From assembly GCA_051747425.1 (NCBI GenBank), contig JBNJGD010000004.1, positions 1 through 64,000 on the forward strand: a stretch of DNA of 64,000 bases, written 5' to 3'. Positions 1 to 9,800 of this stretch are shown here, in pieces. Every line of letters starts with the position of its first letter. Positions within the stretch are counted from its first letter, which is position 1. The notes under the pieces are model-generated. The model did not search any database and had not been told where the DNA came from. It worked only from the letters and a program-made list of their open reading frames with translations. A program made the translations under genes and the position numbers. Source of the DNA: HTCC5015 sp051747425 (lineage in GTDB: Bacteria; Pseudomonadota; Gammaproteobacteria; HTCC5015).

Positions 1-66
1 CTGGTGCATATCGCCTATGGCGTACTCAAGCACCAAACCAGCTACTGCCCTCAAGGCGCAACTTGA
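1..66 (+). pseudogene. C-terminal end of an IS110-family transposase (cut by window edge)
   Basis: Frame 1 is open from the first base and ends in TGA at 64-66. It encodes about 21 residues containing LVHIAYGVLKHQ, which resembles the conserved C-terminal tail of IS110/IS116/IS902 (DEDD) transposases (typically RKLLHIAYGVLK). The upstream part lies outside the window, so whether the gene is intact cannot be judged. The call rests on recognition of a short motif. The TPR gene on the other strand ends only 48 bases further on, so the element's right end must lie within or very near 67-114. Confidence 0.6.
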
Positions 67-114
67 TCCTTGAGAGCTGTAGGGACAGATGGTATCTACG
101 CAGTGACTCCGGTG

Positions 115-1404
115 TCAGCTGACGGATTGGAGGTAGGCGCGGCGTTGTTTTTCGGCTTCGATGTGGTTGAGCCACTGTTTGGCGGCCTTGGCGGTTTGTT
201 CGTCTTCTTTGGCTTTGCGGAAGGCCTGTTGGGCCTGGTCGAAGTTGTCGCGGTTGAATTCGATCATGCCTTTTAATACATGGGCCGAGGCGGTCTGGCG
301 CAGGCCGCCCTGCTGCAGGGCCTTTTCCACATGTTGCGCCGCCCGGTTCCACTCGCGGCGGTCGACAAAGATCTGGGCCAGCTTGTAGTGGTTCTGACCG
401 TTTTCCGAGACCTTGGCGGCGCGCTCCAGGGCCTCGATGGCGCGGTCGTACTCCTTGGCCATCATCCAGCTGTCGGCCAGCAGTGACAGGTTGCGCTCGT
501 CGGCTTCCACCACCTCGCTGTCCAGCCCCTTCTCCAGCACGCTGGCGGCCTTGTAGGGGATTTCGTTGGCCAGCATCATCTGGGCCAGGGAGACATAGTG
601 CTGCTCCTTGTCCAGAAAGTCCTGTTCATAGGCGGCTTCCATGGCGGCCAGTTCTTTCTTGTCATCGCCCAGCTGGTTGTACACCGCCGCCAGCTGCACC
701 CAGTAGCTCGCCTTGGGGTACAGCGCGATCAGGTCTTTGAGGGCCCGCTCCAGCCCCTGGTAGTCCTTGTTTTGATAGTAGACGGCGCGCTCCAGCAACA
801 GCCAGTTCTCGCGCATGGTCTTGCCCTTGCTGCGGGCAATCTCGCCGGCGGTGCGAATTTCGGGCAGGGCCTGGTTGTACTGTTCCAGCTGGAAGTAAAT
901 CTGGGCGCGCAGCATGTGGGCCTCGGCGCCGGGTGATTCCGTCAGTTCAAACCATTTGTTCAGCGGTTCCAGGGATTTCCGGTACTGCTCCTGAATCAGG
1001 TAGAGCTTGGCCAGGCTGTAGAGAGTGTTCTCTTCCAGGCTCACCGGGATGCGATCGGTTGCGATCACTTTTTCATAGGCCTGGGCCGCCTGGGCGTATT
1101 TTTCCTGATTGAAATACACATAGGCGTACATGTTCCAGGTCATGGCCTCTTCATAGGAATTGCGGCGAATTTGTTCGAGTTTTTTCAGCTGACCTTCGGC
1201 TTCGCTGTAATTCTGCTCGTCCGCCAGCTCCCGTGCGCGGTCCAGCATTTTGAAGATGTTGGGACGCAGGGTCGGCGTGCGCCGAACACGGCTGTTCTGT
1301 TCGGCGGCGTGGACTTCGGAGCCGACCACCGGCACCACCGCCGGGGCGATACTCAAGGCCAGCGCCAGGCAAAGCGTGGAAAGAATCGTGGCATGTATTT
1401 TCAT
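115..1404 (-). CDS. TPR protein of a TonB2/TtpC-type system
   Basis: A 429-residue protein with an N-terminal signal peptide (about residues 1-34, ending in VHAAEQ) followed by tandem tetratricopeptide repeats over about residues 50-420. Alternating A/Y/L helices such as YNMYAYVYFNQEKYAQAAQAY-like units recur about every 34-36 residues. It is the last gene of the leftward operon DUF3450-ttpC-exbB-exbD-tonB-TPR and starts 4 bases after the tonB stop. Periplasmic TPR proteins at this position are known in Vibrio and Shewanella TonB2 loci, where the module is thought to aid energy transfer to outer-membrane receptors. The exact role here is inferred from position. An IS110 remnant lies immediately downstream. 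Confidence 0.85.
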   Translation of the reverse strand: MKIHATILSTLCLALALSIAPAVVPVVGSEVHAAEQNSRVRRTPTLRPNIFKMLDRARELADEQNYSEAEGQLKKLEQIRRNSYEEAMTWNMYAYVYFNQEKYAQAAQAYEKVIATDRIPVSLEENTLYSLAKLYLIQEQYRKSLEPLNKWFELTESPGAEAHMLRAQIYFQLEQYNQALPEIRTAGEIARSKGKTMRENWLLLERAVYYQNKDYQGLERALKDLIALYPKASYWVQLAAVYNQLGDDKKELAAMEAAYEQDFLDKEQHYVSLAQMMLANEIPYKAASVLEKGLDSEVVEADERNLSLLADSWMMAKEYDRAIEALERAAKVSENGQNHYKLAQIFVDRREWNRAAQHVEKALQQGGLRQTASAHVLKGMIEFNRDNFDQAQQAFRKAKEDEQTAKAAKQWLNHIEAEKQRRAYLQSVS

Positions 1405-1408
1405 GGCG

Positions 1409-2038
1409 TTACTTCTCCAGCTCGAAGCGGATGATGGTTCTCACCCCGGGCACGGCCTGGGGCTTGCCGTCGACGGTGCGCGGCTTGTACTTGTACTTGA
1501 GGGCCGATTGAACGGCGGCGCGGTTGAAGATGCCCGGCGGGTCGGCCTCGATCACCACCGGATCTTCCACCGTGCCCTGTGTAGTAACGGTGTACTCCAC
1601 CACCACATAACCCTCGATGCCCTTTTGCGCGGCGCGGCGCGGGTAGATCGGCGCCACTTTGACGATGGGCAGGAAGTCGCCGTCGCCACCGGCGCCGCCG
1701 AGACCGGCGTCGACGCTCAGGTCATTGCCAATGCCGGCACCCGAGATATCAAAGGCCGCACCGGGGTCGATGTTGGTATCGAGGTTGGTCTGCGGCGTCT
1801 CCGGCGGCGGTGGTTCCTCCGGCGGTGTCGGCGGCTTTTTGGGTTTGCGCTGGTCGGTTTCCACATCGCTGTCGCGACTCATGTCGATAAAGTCGGGAAT
1901 GCGCTGCTCTTCCAGTTCGCGCTCTACCGAACCGCCCGCGCCCACCAGGGCCTGCATGCCCCAGAAGACGATAAAGGTGACGACGACGCCGGCGGCAATG
2001 GCCAGTGCATAGCGTTGTATGGCTACCCCTTTCATCAC
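1409..2038 (-). CDS. tonB: TonB family energy transducer
   Basis: This 209-residue protein has the TonB architecture: one N-terminal membrane anchor (about 9-31), a proline-rich spacer (KPKKPPTPPEEPPPPE, about 64-80) and a C-terminal TonB domain. The domain contains the YPRRAAQKGIEGYVVVEY motif and an AVQSALKYKYKPR helix-strand segment. It transduces proton-motive force from ExbB/ExbD to outer-membrane receptors by touching their TonB boxes. It starts 5 bases after exbD ends, and the receptor at 6.8-9.9 kb is the obvious local client. It is shorter than E. coli TonB (239 residues), typical of TonB2-type proteins. Confidence 0.92.
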   Translation of the reverse strand: MMKGVAIQRYALAIAAGVVVTFIVFWGMQALVGAGGSVERELEEQRIPDFIDMSRDSDVETDQRKPKKPPTPPEEPPPPETPQTNLDTNIDPGAAFDISGAGIGNDLSVDAGLGGAGGDGDFLPIVKVAPIYPRRAAQKGIEGYVVVEYTVTTQGTVEDPVVIEADPPGIFNRAAVQSALKYKYKPRTVDGKPQAVPGVRTIIRFELEK

Positions 2039-2043
2039 AGTCT

Positions 2044-2454
2044 CTAGCGCTCCTCGGTGGCGAAGGAGACATTGCTCACGCCGGCCAGCCGGGCGGCGTC
2101 GGTGACCGAGGCGAGCAGTTTGACCCGGGCCTCTTCATCGGCCTGGATCACCACCGAGCCCTGGGGGTTCTCGGCGTGCAAGCGCTCGATCACGGCGCGC
2201 ACGGAGTCTTCCTGCACCTTGCGCTTGTCGATCCAGATCTCGCCGCGCTCGTTGATGGCGATAAAGATGTTGGCCTTGGTCTGTTGTTCGGCCGTGCTGG
2301 CCTCGGGACGATTGACCTCAATGCCCGACTCCTTGACGAAGGAGGCGGTCACGATAAAGAAGATCAACATGATGAACACCACATCCAGCATCGGCGTGAT
2401 GTCGATCTCGCTCTCTTCCTGGCTGTGGTGCTGTTGTGAAAAAGCTCGTCTCAT
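2044..2454 (-). CDS. exbD: ExbD/TolR biopolymer transport protein
   Basis: 136 residues: a short cytoplasmic N terminus, a single transmembrane helix carrying the essential aspartate (D24 in the motif DITPMLDVVFIM) and a periplasmic domain. It forms the proton channel with ExbB and couples it to TonB. The start is supported by GGAG seven bases upstream of the ATG. It sits between exbB and tonB in the same operon with gaps of 25 and 5 bases. Confidence 0.93.
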   Translation of the reverse strand: MRRAFSQQHHSQEESEIDITPMLDVVFIMLIFFIVTASFVKESGIEVNRPEASTAEQQTKANIFIAINERGEIWIDKRKVQEDSVRAVIERLHAENPQGSVVIQADEEARVKLLASVTDAARLAGVSNVSFATEER

Positions 2455-2479
2455 TGGGGTTCTCCGCTACAACCACTCT

Positions 2480-3001
2480 TCAGTGGTCGAATGTCAGTTG
2501 GTCTTCGATGTGGATCTTTTCCATTTCGATGCGGCGCTGGAGCAGCGAGTGGGCAAAGATGCCGGTGATGGCACCCACCATGCCGGCCATGGTCGGCAGC
2601 ATGGCCTTGAAGATGCCGGAGGCCATGGCCCGGGGGCTGCCGCTGCCCATAAAGGCCATCACATCAAACACTTCGATCATGCCGGTCACGGTGCCCACCA
2701 GGCCCAGCAGGGGGCAGATGGCCACCATCACCTTGATCAGGCCCATATTGGCCTCCAGGGCAATCTCCACCTGGGCCACCAGATCCTGGCGGATGTTGTG
2801 GGCGTACCAGGAGGTGCGCTCGCGTCGCGCCTCCCACTCGCCCACCACATCGCTGAGGCGGCGGCGGTGTACAAAGAAGAAGTACACCAGCCGCTCGACG
2901 ATCAGCACCCAGAGCACAAACACCACAAAGAGGATGGCGTAGAGGACGCTGCCGCCGCGCTCCATAAACAGGTAGATCTGCTCGTAGGGATTGGCAAACA
3001 T
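2480..3001 (-). CDS. exbB: MotA/TolQ/ExbB proton channel protein (ExbB2 type)
   Basis: 173 residues with three predicted membrane helices and the conserved ExbB/TolQ signature CPLLGLVGTVTGMIEVF at about residues 99-115. It is a short ExbB without the long N-terminal extension, as in Vibrio TonB2 systems, where it works with a second, longer ExbB-like protein (TtpC). A strong GGGGAG ribosome site lies 5 bases before the ATG. The upstream neighbour is the long partner, 10 bases away. Confidence 0.92.
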   Translation of the reverse strand: MFANPYEQIYLFMERGGSVLYAILFVVFVLWVLIVERLVYFFFVHRRRLSDVVGEWEARRERTSWYAHNIRQDLVAQVEIALEANMGLIKVMVAICPLLGLVGTVTGMIEVFDVMAFMGSGSPRAMASGIFKAMLPTMAGMVGAITGIFAHSLLQRRIEMEKIHIEDQLTFDH

Positions 3002-3011
3002 GGCGGCTCCC

Positions 3012-4379
3012 CTATTCGGCGCTCTGGTGATGGCGCTCGGCCTGACGGGCGAGAATGCCCGTGGCCCGCTCTTCCAGCGTGAGAATCTGCGTGCGGCTGA
3101 TGCTGGTGCACAGGGCGTGCATGAACAGCGCAGGCACCGCCGCCACCAGACCGAGCACCGTGGTCATCAGGGCCTGGGAGATGCCACCGGCCATGTCCTT
3201 GGGATCGCCAGCACCCGAGAGGGCCAGGGTCTCAAAGACCGAGATCATGCCGGTGACCGTACCCAGCAGACCCAACAGAGGTGCCACCGCGGCGATCAGC
3301 TTGATCCAGTTGATGTAGCGGTTGAACACCGGCACCTCGTTGGCGATGGCCTCGGAGAGGTGCAGTTCCAGGGTCTCGGTATCGGCATCGCGGTTTTTCT
3401 CGTAGGCCGCCATCACGCGACCCAGCGGGTTGCCAGTGTCGGCCTTGTCGCTGCCGATCTGGTCGTTGATCTTCTTGCCCAGCCCGGTCAGTACGATCAC
3501 GCGCCAGATACCCAGGGCCATACCAATCGCGCCGAGGACGATAATGATGTAACCGATCACACCACCCTGCTGCAGGCGCTCGCCCAGTGCGGGGGACTGC
3601 ACCATGATCTCCAGCAAAGTGCCGCGGGAGGGGTCCAGCCAGACGCCGACGCGCTCGCCGGATTCGGCTTCGGCCAGATCTTCGTTGGGGCCGGTGTAGC
3701 GACCGGCGGGCTGCTTGGCCAGCTCGATCAACTGGCCGGTTTCGCTGTCCCACTTGAGGAACTGCTCGCCGGCCACGGCGCCAAAGCCGCCGATGCGTAC
3801 CACTTCGCGCACTTCGCTCTCGCCGTCGGGAGAGACCACCGGGGCCTGGTAGCTGGCCACTTGTCCGGTGAAAGTCATCTCGCGCTGCATCTCGTACCAA
3901 AGGCGCTCCAGCTCTTCGACGCTGGGCAGCTGGCTGGAGGAACCGGTCTTGCGAATCAACTCCTTGAGAAAGGCGCCGCGATCGTCCACCTGCGAGCTGG
4001 TCACCGAGTTCTCGAATACGCCCTGGGTTTCACCCGAGACCTGCTGCAGGACACCAAAGAGCTCTTTGAGACTGCCCAGTCGTTCATCCAGGCGGGCCTG
4101 GGCTTCAGTCAGTTGCTCGTCGTTTTGTGCATACTTTTGCTCCAGCTGCACGCTGAGGCGTTGCAGACGGTCGCGCTCGGCCTCGGCCTCACGCGTCAGT
4201 CGCGTTTGTTCGGAACGCTTTTCCTGGAAAGCCGCCAAACGCTCGCGATGGGTTTGGGCATCGCGGGTCTGGCCCTGCTCGACCAGCTTGAGCAATTCGT
4301 CCAGGCTCTGGGCCTGAGCGGGAAGCGAGGGCAGTGCCAGCGACAGGACAATGCCGAGTATCAGAATTGTGCGTTTCAT
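3012..4379 (-). CDS. ttpC: TtpC-like long MotA/TolQ/ExbB protein with periplasmic coiled coil
   Basis: 455 residues. A signal peptide (1-24, ending PAQAQ) leads to a long charged coiled coil (about 25-118), a middle periplasmic segment, and an ExbB-like C-terminal domain. That domain has a membrane helix at about 273-297 and the channel signature APLLGLLGTVTGMISVFE near residue 380. This is the arrangement of TtpC, the fourth component needed by Vibrio TonB2 systems. Its ATG overlaps the stop of the DUF3450 gene (TAATG), indicating translational coupling. Confidence 0.87.
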   Translation of the reverse strand: MKRTILILGIVLSLALPSLPAQAQSLDELLKLVEQGQTRDAQTHRERLAAFQEKRSEQTRLTREAEAERDRLQRLSVQLEQKYAQNDEQLTEAQARLDERLGSLKELFGVLQQVSGETQGVFENSVTSSQVDDRGAFLKELIRKTGSSSQLPSVEELERLWYEMQREMTFTGQVASYQAPVVSPDGESEVREVVRIGGFGAVAGEQFLKWDSETGQLIELAKQPAGRYTGPNEDLAEAESGERVGVWLDPSRGTLLEIMVQSPALGERLQQGGVIGYIIIVLGAIGMALGIWRVIVLTGLGKKINDQIGSDKADTGNPLGRVMAAYEKNRDADTETLELHLSEAIANEVPVFNRYINWIKLIAAVAPLLGLLGTVTGMISVFETLALSGAGDPKDMAGGISQALMTTVLGLVAAVPALFMHALCTSISRTQILTLEERATGILARQAERHHQSAE

Positions 4380-5161
4380 TATTGCTGGGCCTCTTTAGCT
4401 GCTGTAACGGGGGCGGGAACCGGCACCTTGATCAGGTTCGGTGCGGCCTGTTCGCGGGCAATGCGGATAGCCTGGCTGATGCGGCTGCGGTACTCGCCGT
4501 CCAGCTCGGTCCACTCGCCGGCCTGCTGGTCCCAGACGCCAACGGATTTGCCATCCAGGCTTTGGTACATCAGGGCCACGCGACCCACGCGCAGGAAGTC
4601 CACCGCGCGTTGCTCGCCGTCGAGATCAAGCTGGCCGCGGTAGGCCTTGATGGTGCGGCCGTAGCTCATTTCAGTTTGGTAGGCTTCCATGACTTTGCGG
4701 AATTTTTCCGCCGCAGTGACATCGGCGCGATCCATCAGGTCATTCAGTGCGTCCACACGGACGCGTCGGTCATCCATCATGAAAGGCATGTCGGCCTCGA
4801 CGAAGCGGTCGATGCTATCGATCATCTTGAGCATCAACGGCACCACCTGGCGCTCGATCAGGGTCACTTGCTTGATGCTGTCCTCGATCTGCACCATCTC
4901 CTCCTCCTGGGATTCGATCTGGCGCTGCATCTGTTTGACATAAACGGAGAGGCCGTCGATCTCCTTGATCAGGCGGTGGTAGTTGCGCGTCTCCTCGCGA
5001 ATGGCCTCGTCCACCTGGTCAATCTGGCCTTGCTGTGACTGTGCCTTCTGGTTGCGCGTCACTTCCTTGTCGATGGCCTGATCCAGTGATTCGGACATCA
5101 CTGAACCGGAAAATAACATCAGCGCTACTGTGGCTGACATCGTTAGCTTGAATCTGATCAT
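4379..5161 (-). CDS. DUF3450 family periplasmic protein, first gene of the TonB operon
   Basis: 260 residues from the ATG at 5161. That start has GGAG seven bases upstream and gives a proper signal peptide (MIRFKLTMSATVALMLFSG...SES). A longer in-frame start at 5263 would read through the promoter and is rejected. The mature part is mostly helical coiled coil, with several Q/E-rich stretches (residues 30-100). DUF3450 proteins are regularly encoded with TtpC-ExbB-ExbD-TonB; the molecular role is unknown, probably periplasmic assistance to TtpC. The gene lies directly behind a PhoB-type promoter. Confidence 0.85.
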   Translation of the reverse strand: MIRFKLTMSATVALMLFSGSVMSESLDQAIDKEVTRNQKAQSQQGQIDQVDEAIREETRNYHRLIKEIDGLSVYVKQMQRQIESQEEEMVQIEDSIKQVTLIERQVVPLMLKMIDSIDRFVEADMPFMMDDRRVRVDALNDLMDRADVTAAEKFRKVMEAYQTEMSYGRTIKAYRGQLDLDGEQRAVDFLRVGRVALMYQSLDGKSVGVWDQQAGEWTELDGEYRSRISQAIRIAREQAAPNLIKVPVPAPVTAAKEAQQ

Positions 5162-5200
5162 AAACGGGCTCCGGCATGTAATAACGAAGGATTGGCGGGC

Positions 5201-5234
5201 AATGTAACGATCTTGTATGACATCTCCATGACAC
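5201..5234 (-). promoter_or_regulatory. PhoB-dependent promoter (Pho box plus -10) of the TonB operon
   Basis: Reading leftward, two 7-mers GTGTCAT and ATGTCAT are separated by four bases (GGAG), so the TGTCAT cores repeat at exactly 11 bases. This is the Pho-box pattern CTGTCAT-N4-CTGTCAT (5217-5234). Ten bases further is TACATT (5201-5206), a -10 hexamer at the same spacing as in E. coli phoA. The implied transcript start near 5194 leaves a leader of about 33 bases before the DUF3450 ATG. The match is seen directly; PhoB control is inferred. Confidence 0.72.
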
Positions 5235-5269
5235 ATCTGTAACGCGGGGATTAAGTTCGTCACACAGAC

Positions 5270-5297
5270 AAAAAAAACGGCGCCCGGAGGCGCCGTT
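5270..5297 (-). terminator. Rho-independent terminator after the lipoprotein gene
   Basis: A stem CGGCGCC/GGCGCCG with a 4-base loop (5278-5295) is followed, in the leftward direction, by a run of eight T. It lies 24 bases past the lipoprotein stop and separates the receptor-lipoprotein transcript from the TonB operon promoter. Confidence 0.9.
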
Positions 5298-5320
5298 CTA
5301 AGGTTCTGGTGATTAATGAA

Positions 5321-6730
5321 TCACTGAACAGGGTCGGGGAGGCTGCCGGGGATGATCCAGCCAGCCCACCATGCATCGCCTGCTGCTGTGCCAGGCTCTA
5401 CAGCACCGACATAGTCAGTGGCATCAAAGAAGCCAGTGGTGTCGTTAGCTGAAGGTGCGGTAACGCTTGTAACAGTTGCTTCCGCTTCGTTCAGCGCGTA
5501 GGCGGCGTCGATGCTCAAGGCTACATCGGTAAAGTCGAAGTCACCGGCAGTCTTGGTGTTGCCATTACCGTTGCCAATCTGATTGGTGCAATCCATCAGT
5601 ACATTGGTGTCTTCCAGCTCACCGCCGGCCTGGTTAGCCGTTTCCAGATCGTCGAGACGCAGACAGGTGTCGCCGCCATCCACGAAGGCACCGTTGGTCA
5701 TAAAGGCACCGGTACCACGGCGCAGGCGAGCCATATAAGAAGCCGAACCCGCAGCAGCTTCGTTGACGAAGGTGAAGTTGGCCAGGCTGGGCTTGGAGAT
5801 AGGCATTGCATCGTTGGAGGGACCGGCATTGTCAGCTTCAATCGCCTCACCAGCACCATCTACACGACGCACCACCACATACTGGATGTTACCGCGATAG
5901 CCTTCGTCCCAGTCGATGCTGTCGTCGAAGTTTTCAGTGAGCACCAGGTTTTTGACATTGACTGCGCCACCGAAGAACTCGATGCCGTCGTCCTGGTTAC
6001 CGTGGATCTGGATGTTTTCCAGAACGGTGTTGTAACCCACAGAGAACAGGGTCAAACCGTTGACTTCGTTGTCTGTAGACACTTCAAAGCCACCCTCGGC
6101 GATGCGCAGGTACTTGATCACGCCGCTGTTGTCGGCATTGTCGTTGCCGCCGTGGTTTTGAGCACCACCTTCGGCCTCCAGGTTACAAACGGCGTCCTGA
6201 GAGTTGTTGGGGCAGAGATTGTTCTCGGCAAAGCCCATAACAATCAGGCCGCCCCACTCGCCCTGGCCATCAAAGTCGCCATCTTTGGAGCTCATGGTAA
6301 TGGGCTCGGCTGCAGTACCTTCGGCCATGATTTTGGAGCCACGGGTAATGATCAGCGTATCCGCTTCTGAAGAGCGGAACTCAACGCCCGGGTCGATAGT
6401 CAGCGTTACACCGTTATCCTTGACTTCCTGGATATCAGCTTCTGAGGTGATTTCACGGTTACCCGTACCCACTGCTACAGCGCCATCGAGTTCATAGATG
6501 AAGTTGGTGCTCAGAGTGAGATCCTGATTGATCACACCGGAGAGCACACAAACATCTTTTCCATCGAGCTGGTTGGGCGATACCTGACCCAGCTCACAGT
6601 CTACGGCAGCTTGTCCGCCGTTGTTGTTGTCGTCATCGTTGCTGCCGCCACCGGAACTGCCGCCACAAGCTGTCAATACAGCTGTGGAGAGCACCAGTGC
6701 AGTCAATCCAAATGTATTCATCGGTTTCAT
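5321..6730 (-). CDS. Outer-membrane lipoprotein with beta-helix-like repeats, partner of the TonB receptor
   Basis: 469 residues. The signal peptide ends in a lipobox LTAC (lipidated Cys22), followed by a Gly/Ser/Asp/Asn-rich linker (23-40). The body is rich in short strand-turn repeats with N, D and G (for example the VLENIQIHGNQDDGIEFFGGAVNVKN-type rungs near 235-260), typical of right-handed parallel beta-helix proteins. It contains two or three Cys pairs and ends in DAWWAGW near the C terminus. It is 76 bases downstream of the TonB-dependent receptor and probably co-transcribed. Surface lipoproteins paired with receptors usually bind the substrate; which substrate is not visible here. Confidence 0.72.
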   Translation of the reverse strand: MKPMNTFGLTALVLSTAVLTACGGSSGGGSNDDDNNNGGQAAVDCELGQVSPNQLDGKDVCVLSGVINQDLTLSTNFIYELDGAVAVGTGNREITSEADIQEVKDNGVTLTIDPGVEFRSSEADTLIITRGSKIMAEGTAAEPITMSSKDGDFDGQGEWGGLIVMGFAENNLCPNNSQDAVCNLEAEGGAQNHGGNDNADNSGVIKYLRIAEGGFEVSTDNEVNGLTLFSVGYNTVLENIQIHGNQDDGIEFFGGAVNVKNLVLTENFDDSIDWDEGYRGNIQYVVVRRVDGAGEAIEADNAGPSNDAMPISKPSLANFTFVNEAAAGSASYMARLRRGTGAFMTNGAFVDGGDTCLRLDDLETANQAGGELEDTNVLMDCTNQIGNGNGNTKTAGDFDFTDVALSIDAAYALNEAEATVTSVTAPSANDTTGFFDATDYVGAVEPGTAAGDAWWAGWIIPGSLPDPVQ

Positions 6731-6806
6731 GTCTTACCCCATTAGGTTTGGTTTCAAATTCCATTGCGAGCTTACGCAACAGTTGTTTCAGTTTTTTGAA
6801 GCTTTC

Positions 6807-9800
6807 TTAAAATTGATATTTCATTCCAAAGCTAAGGGCTACACCCTTTTCATAGCGATCGAATAAATTGTTACCAATCTTTCTTTCCACCTTTTCATCG
6901 GTGATATTCTCGATTTCAGCAGTTACTTGGAGGCTGTCGCCTACCAATTGTTTGAACCTGAAATCGAGCTCTCCGCGAGCTTCTCGAGTGACATTGTCAA
7001 CGCCGCGCTGTGACACAGAGTCAACACTTTCGCCTTCTCGGCTATAGACCAATGTGTATTCGCGTCCCGCTTCGAATTCATCCAGACCGACCTGCAAGTT
7101 AAACAGGCTGTCAGGCTGACCTTGAAGCCGCTGGACTCGCACTTCGGTATCCACATCAACCGTCGCTTCAGAGTCAATAAAGCTGGCGTTGCCGCCGACG
7201 AAGAGCATGTTGTTGCCCCAGTCAAACTCTTTTCTGAAATCGATTTCGAGACCGGAAGCCGTACCGTCTTCGGCATTCTCAAAGGTGAAGAAGTAGTTGT
7301 TGCTGGACCCCAGCGCCACGGTCTTTTCAATCGGCTGATCAATAGACTTGTGGAACAGAGCCAGTGACATACTTTCGGTTTCAGAGAAATAGTGCTCGAC
7401 ACGGAAATCGAAGTTATCTACCAGCGTGCTTTCCAGGTCGCTGTTACCATTAATGGTGTCGCCGGTTTCGATATCGACATACTGCGCCTCAGCCAGCTCC
7501 CGGAAATCGGGCCGGTTAATCGTCTGATAGAAACTCAAACGATATTGAGTGCTTTCGGTAGCGTAGTAAGTACCCGTTATGGAGCCATAGGTGTCATCGT
7601 CCTCGGACAGACCCTTGGCCTGAAGGCTCGGATCGCTGTTAACCGCGGCAAAGGAGAATCCGGGCTCAGCCGTATCAACTTCAATGGTTGAGTCTTCGAA
7701 GCGCAGACCGCCGCTCAGTTTGAAAGTGGTACCGAAGTCGATGTCGCCACCCAGGTACCAGGCCATGTACTCCCAGTTTGCCTGATAGATGTCGGAGGGT
7801 TGTGTCTTGCTGACAATCCGGTAATCACCATCCTCAATGGACTGTTGATTGATGTTTTCATCGACTCGGAAGGACTCTGAATCCTGTGTCGGGAAACTCG
7901 AACCGTAGCCAAAGCGCAGGTTGGTCGCATCGCGATCCCTTTCAAAGGCAGACACGCCGTAACGAGCACGCGCCATGATTTCGTCGCCCGCGAACACCAG
8001 CGTTGACAAATCGAGACCGAAATCCAGGCTGTCCTCGTCGATTTCCGAGTAAGTCTTGTCAACCGTACTGGTTCTCAATTCAAAGGGTCCGGTTTGTCCC
8101 TGGAGTCGCTGGAAGCTGTAGCTGGCCCGATTGGGCATATCCAGGGCCGCATTGGCAAAAGTCAAACGCCATTGGGCCTCACTTTCTGCCCACTCATAAA
8201 GGTCATGCCGACCGCGAAACTGTTGTACCAACAACTGACGCTCGTACCAGGCCGTCAAATAGTCACGACGGTCGCGACTTTGCTCTGTCTCAAAACCGGA
8301 CTGTATTTCTGTCTCGGCAGTCGACTGGCGCAGGATCATGGTGTCACTGGTCCATTCATGGGCTCCGGTGATCAAGCCCAGTGACAATGAAGTGCCAACA
8401 TCAATATTGTTAAGCGTTCGCGTATAGTCGTAGTTGAAAGTCTCTGCCAACTCACCACTTTGTGCATTGGCCAAACGATAGGAAATGTCCTTGCCGTTTT
8501 CTTCTTGCTCCCACTCGTTTTTGTACTTGAAGGTAACCTTGTAACCGAGCTCACCGATTTCCTTTTGATAACTGTTGCCCTGGGTGTATTCCAGGGACAC
8601 ATCGGGTGACACAGTTTGGGAACTGACATCAACCGGTTGAGCTACCAACGCCTTACCGGCTTGCAGGTCCAGTGCTTCACGCTCACTGTTGGGCAGAATC
8701 TCGCCAGACTGGGAAACGCGTTCAAATTCGGCGACCGAACCGGGCACATCGCGCTCGGAGATTCCCATACCCCAAAAATCCCCGCTTTCATCGGGTCCGA
8801 GATTGCGACTTTTGCCTGTCAGGCCCAGCGTGCCACCCAGGGACAAGGAAATTTCACGCTCTGCTTCGGCGGGAAAATTTTTCGTTCCCACATTGATAAC
8901 AGCACCGGTCGAATCGGAAGGCATGTTCGGTGAACCGGACTTCTGCACACTGAGATTGTTAATCACCGCAGAGGGGAAAGTATCCAGCGGCGTGACCCGC
9001 CGACTGGGGTCGGAACTGGGAATGTTTGCCCCGTTGAGAAGCACCGTGTTGTAACGGGGGTTGAGCCCTCGAACCACCGCGTAGCGACCGCCTTCAACGG
9101 AGACGCCAGCCACACGCTTGAGTGCCGAGGCGGCATTGGAATCGCCAAACCGCGAAAGTTGCTCGGCGCCAATGGCATCAAGTACTGCACTGGAATCGCG
9201 CTCGGAGGCGGTGGCGGTGCTGGGGATGTAGCTGCCCACGGCGACCACTTCCTCAATCACGCCGTCTCCGGACATGCTCATCGTCAGGTTGAGCTGGCTG
9301 GAGACATTGGAAATAACCTGAACGCCGTCGACATCCCGGTTGCCGTACTCGGGGTGCGCCACTGTGAGGTCGTAGCTGCCGCGCGGCAACTCGAGAGAGA
9401 AGAAACCGTCCTCATCCGTCTCGACGGCCGTTACGCCATCGCCAACCGAGACGCGGGCACCAACGACGGCACCGCCGGTCTCTGCGGAGACCATCATGCC
9501 GGTGACCTGTCCCAGAGCCGGCTCTTCTTCCGCCCCCGGCACATAGGTTTGCACATCGGCCATCGCTTCGCCGGCAATCAGCTCCACCTGCACCTCGGCA
9601 TTCTGCTCGGGCACCAGCTCAAAGCCGACTTCGCCCACCCACTGACCGAGCTGGGTGAATTCCGCCTGATGCTCACCGGCATCGGCATCGAATACGGCAA
9701 AGCCGTTGCTGCCGACGAGCTGGCGCTCACCGTTGAGTGAGACGGCCACATCGTTGACGGGGACGCCCTCTTCACTCACATAAAACACCACTTCCCCGGC

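Noticed and set aside
1250..4643. Long rightward readings at 1250-2047, 2057-3082 and 2991-4643 opposite the TonB operon
   Set aside because: They mirror exbB, exbD, tonB and ttpC codons, are low-complexity (G/H/D-rich), and lack ribosome sites and recognisable families.
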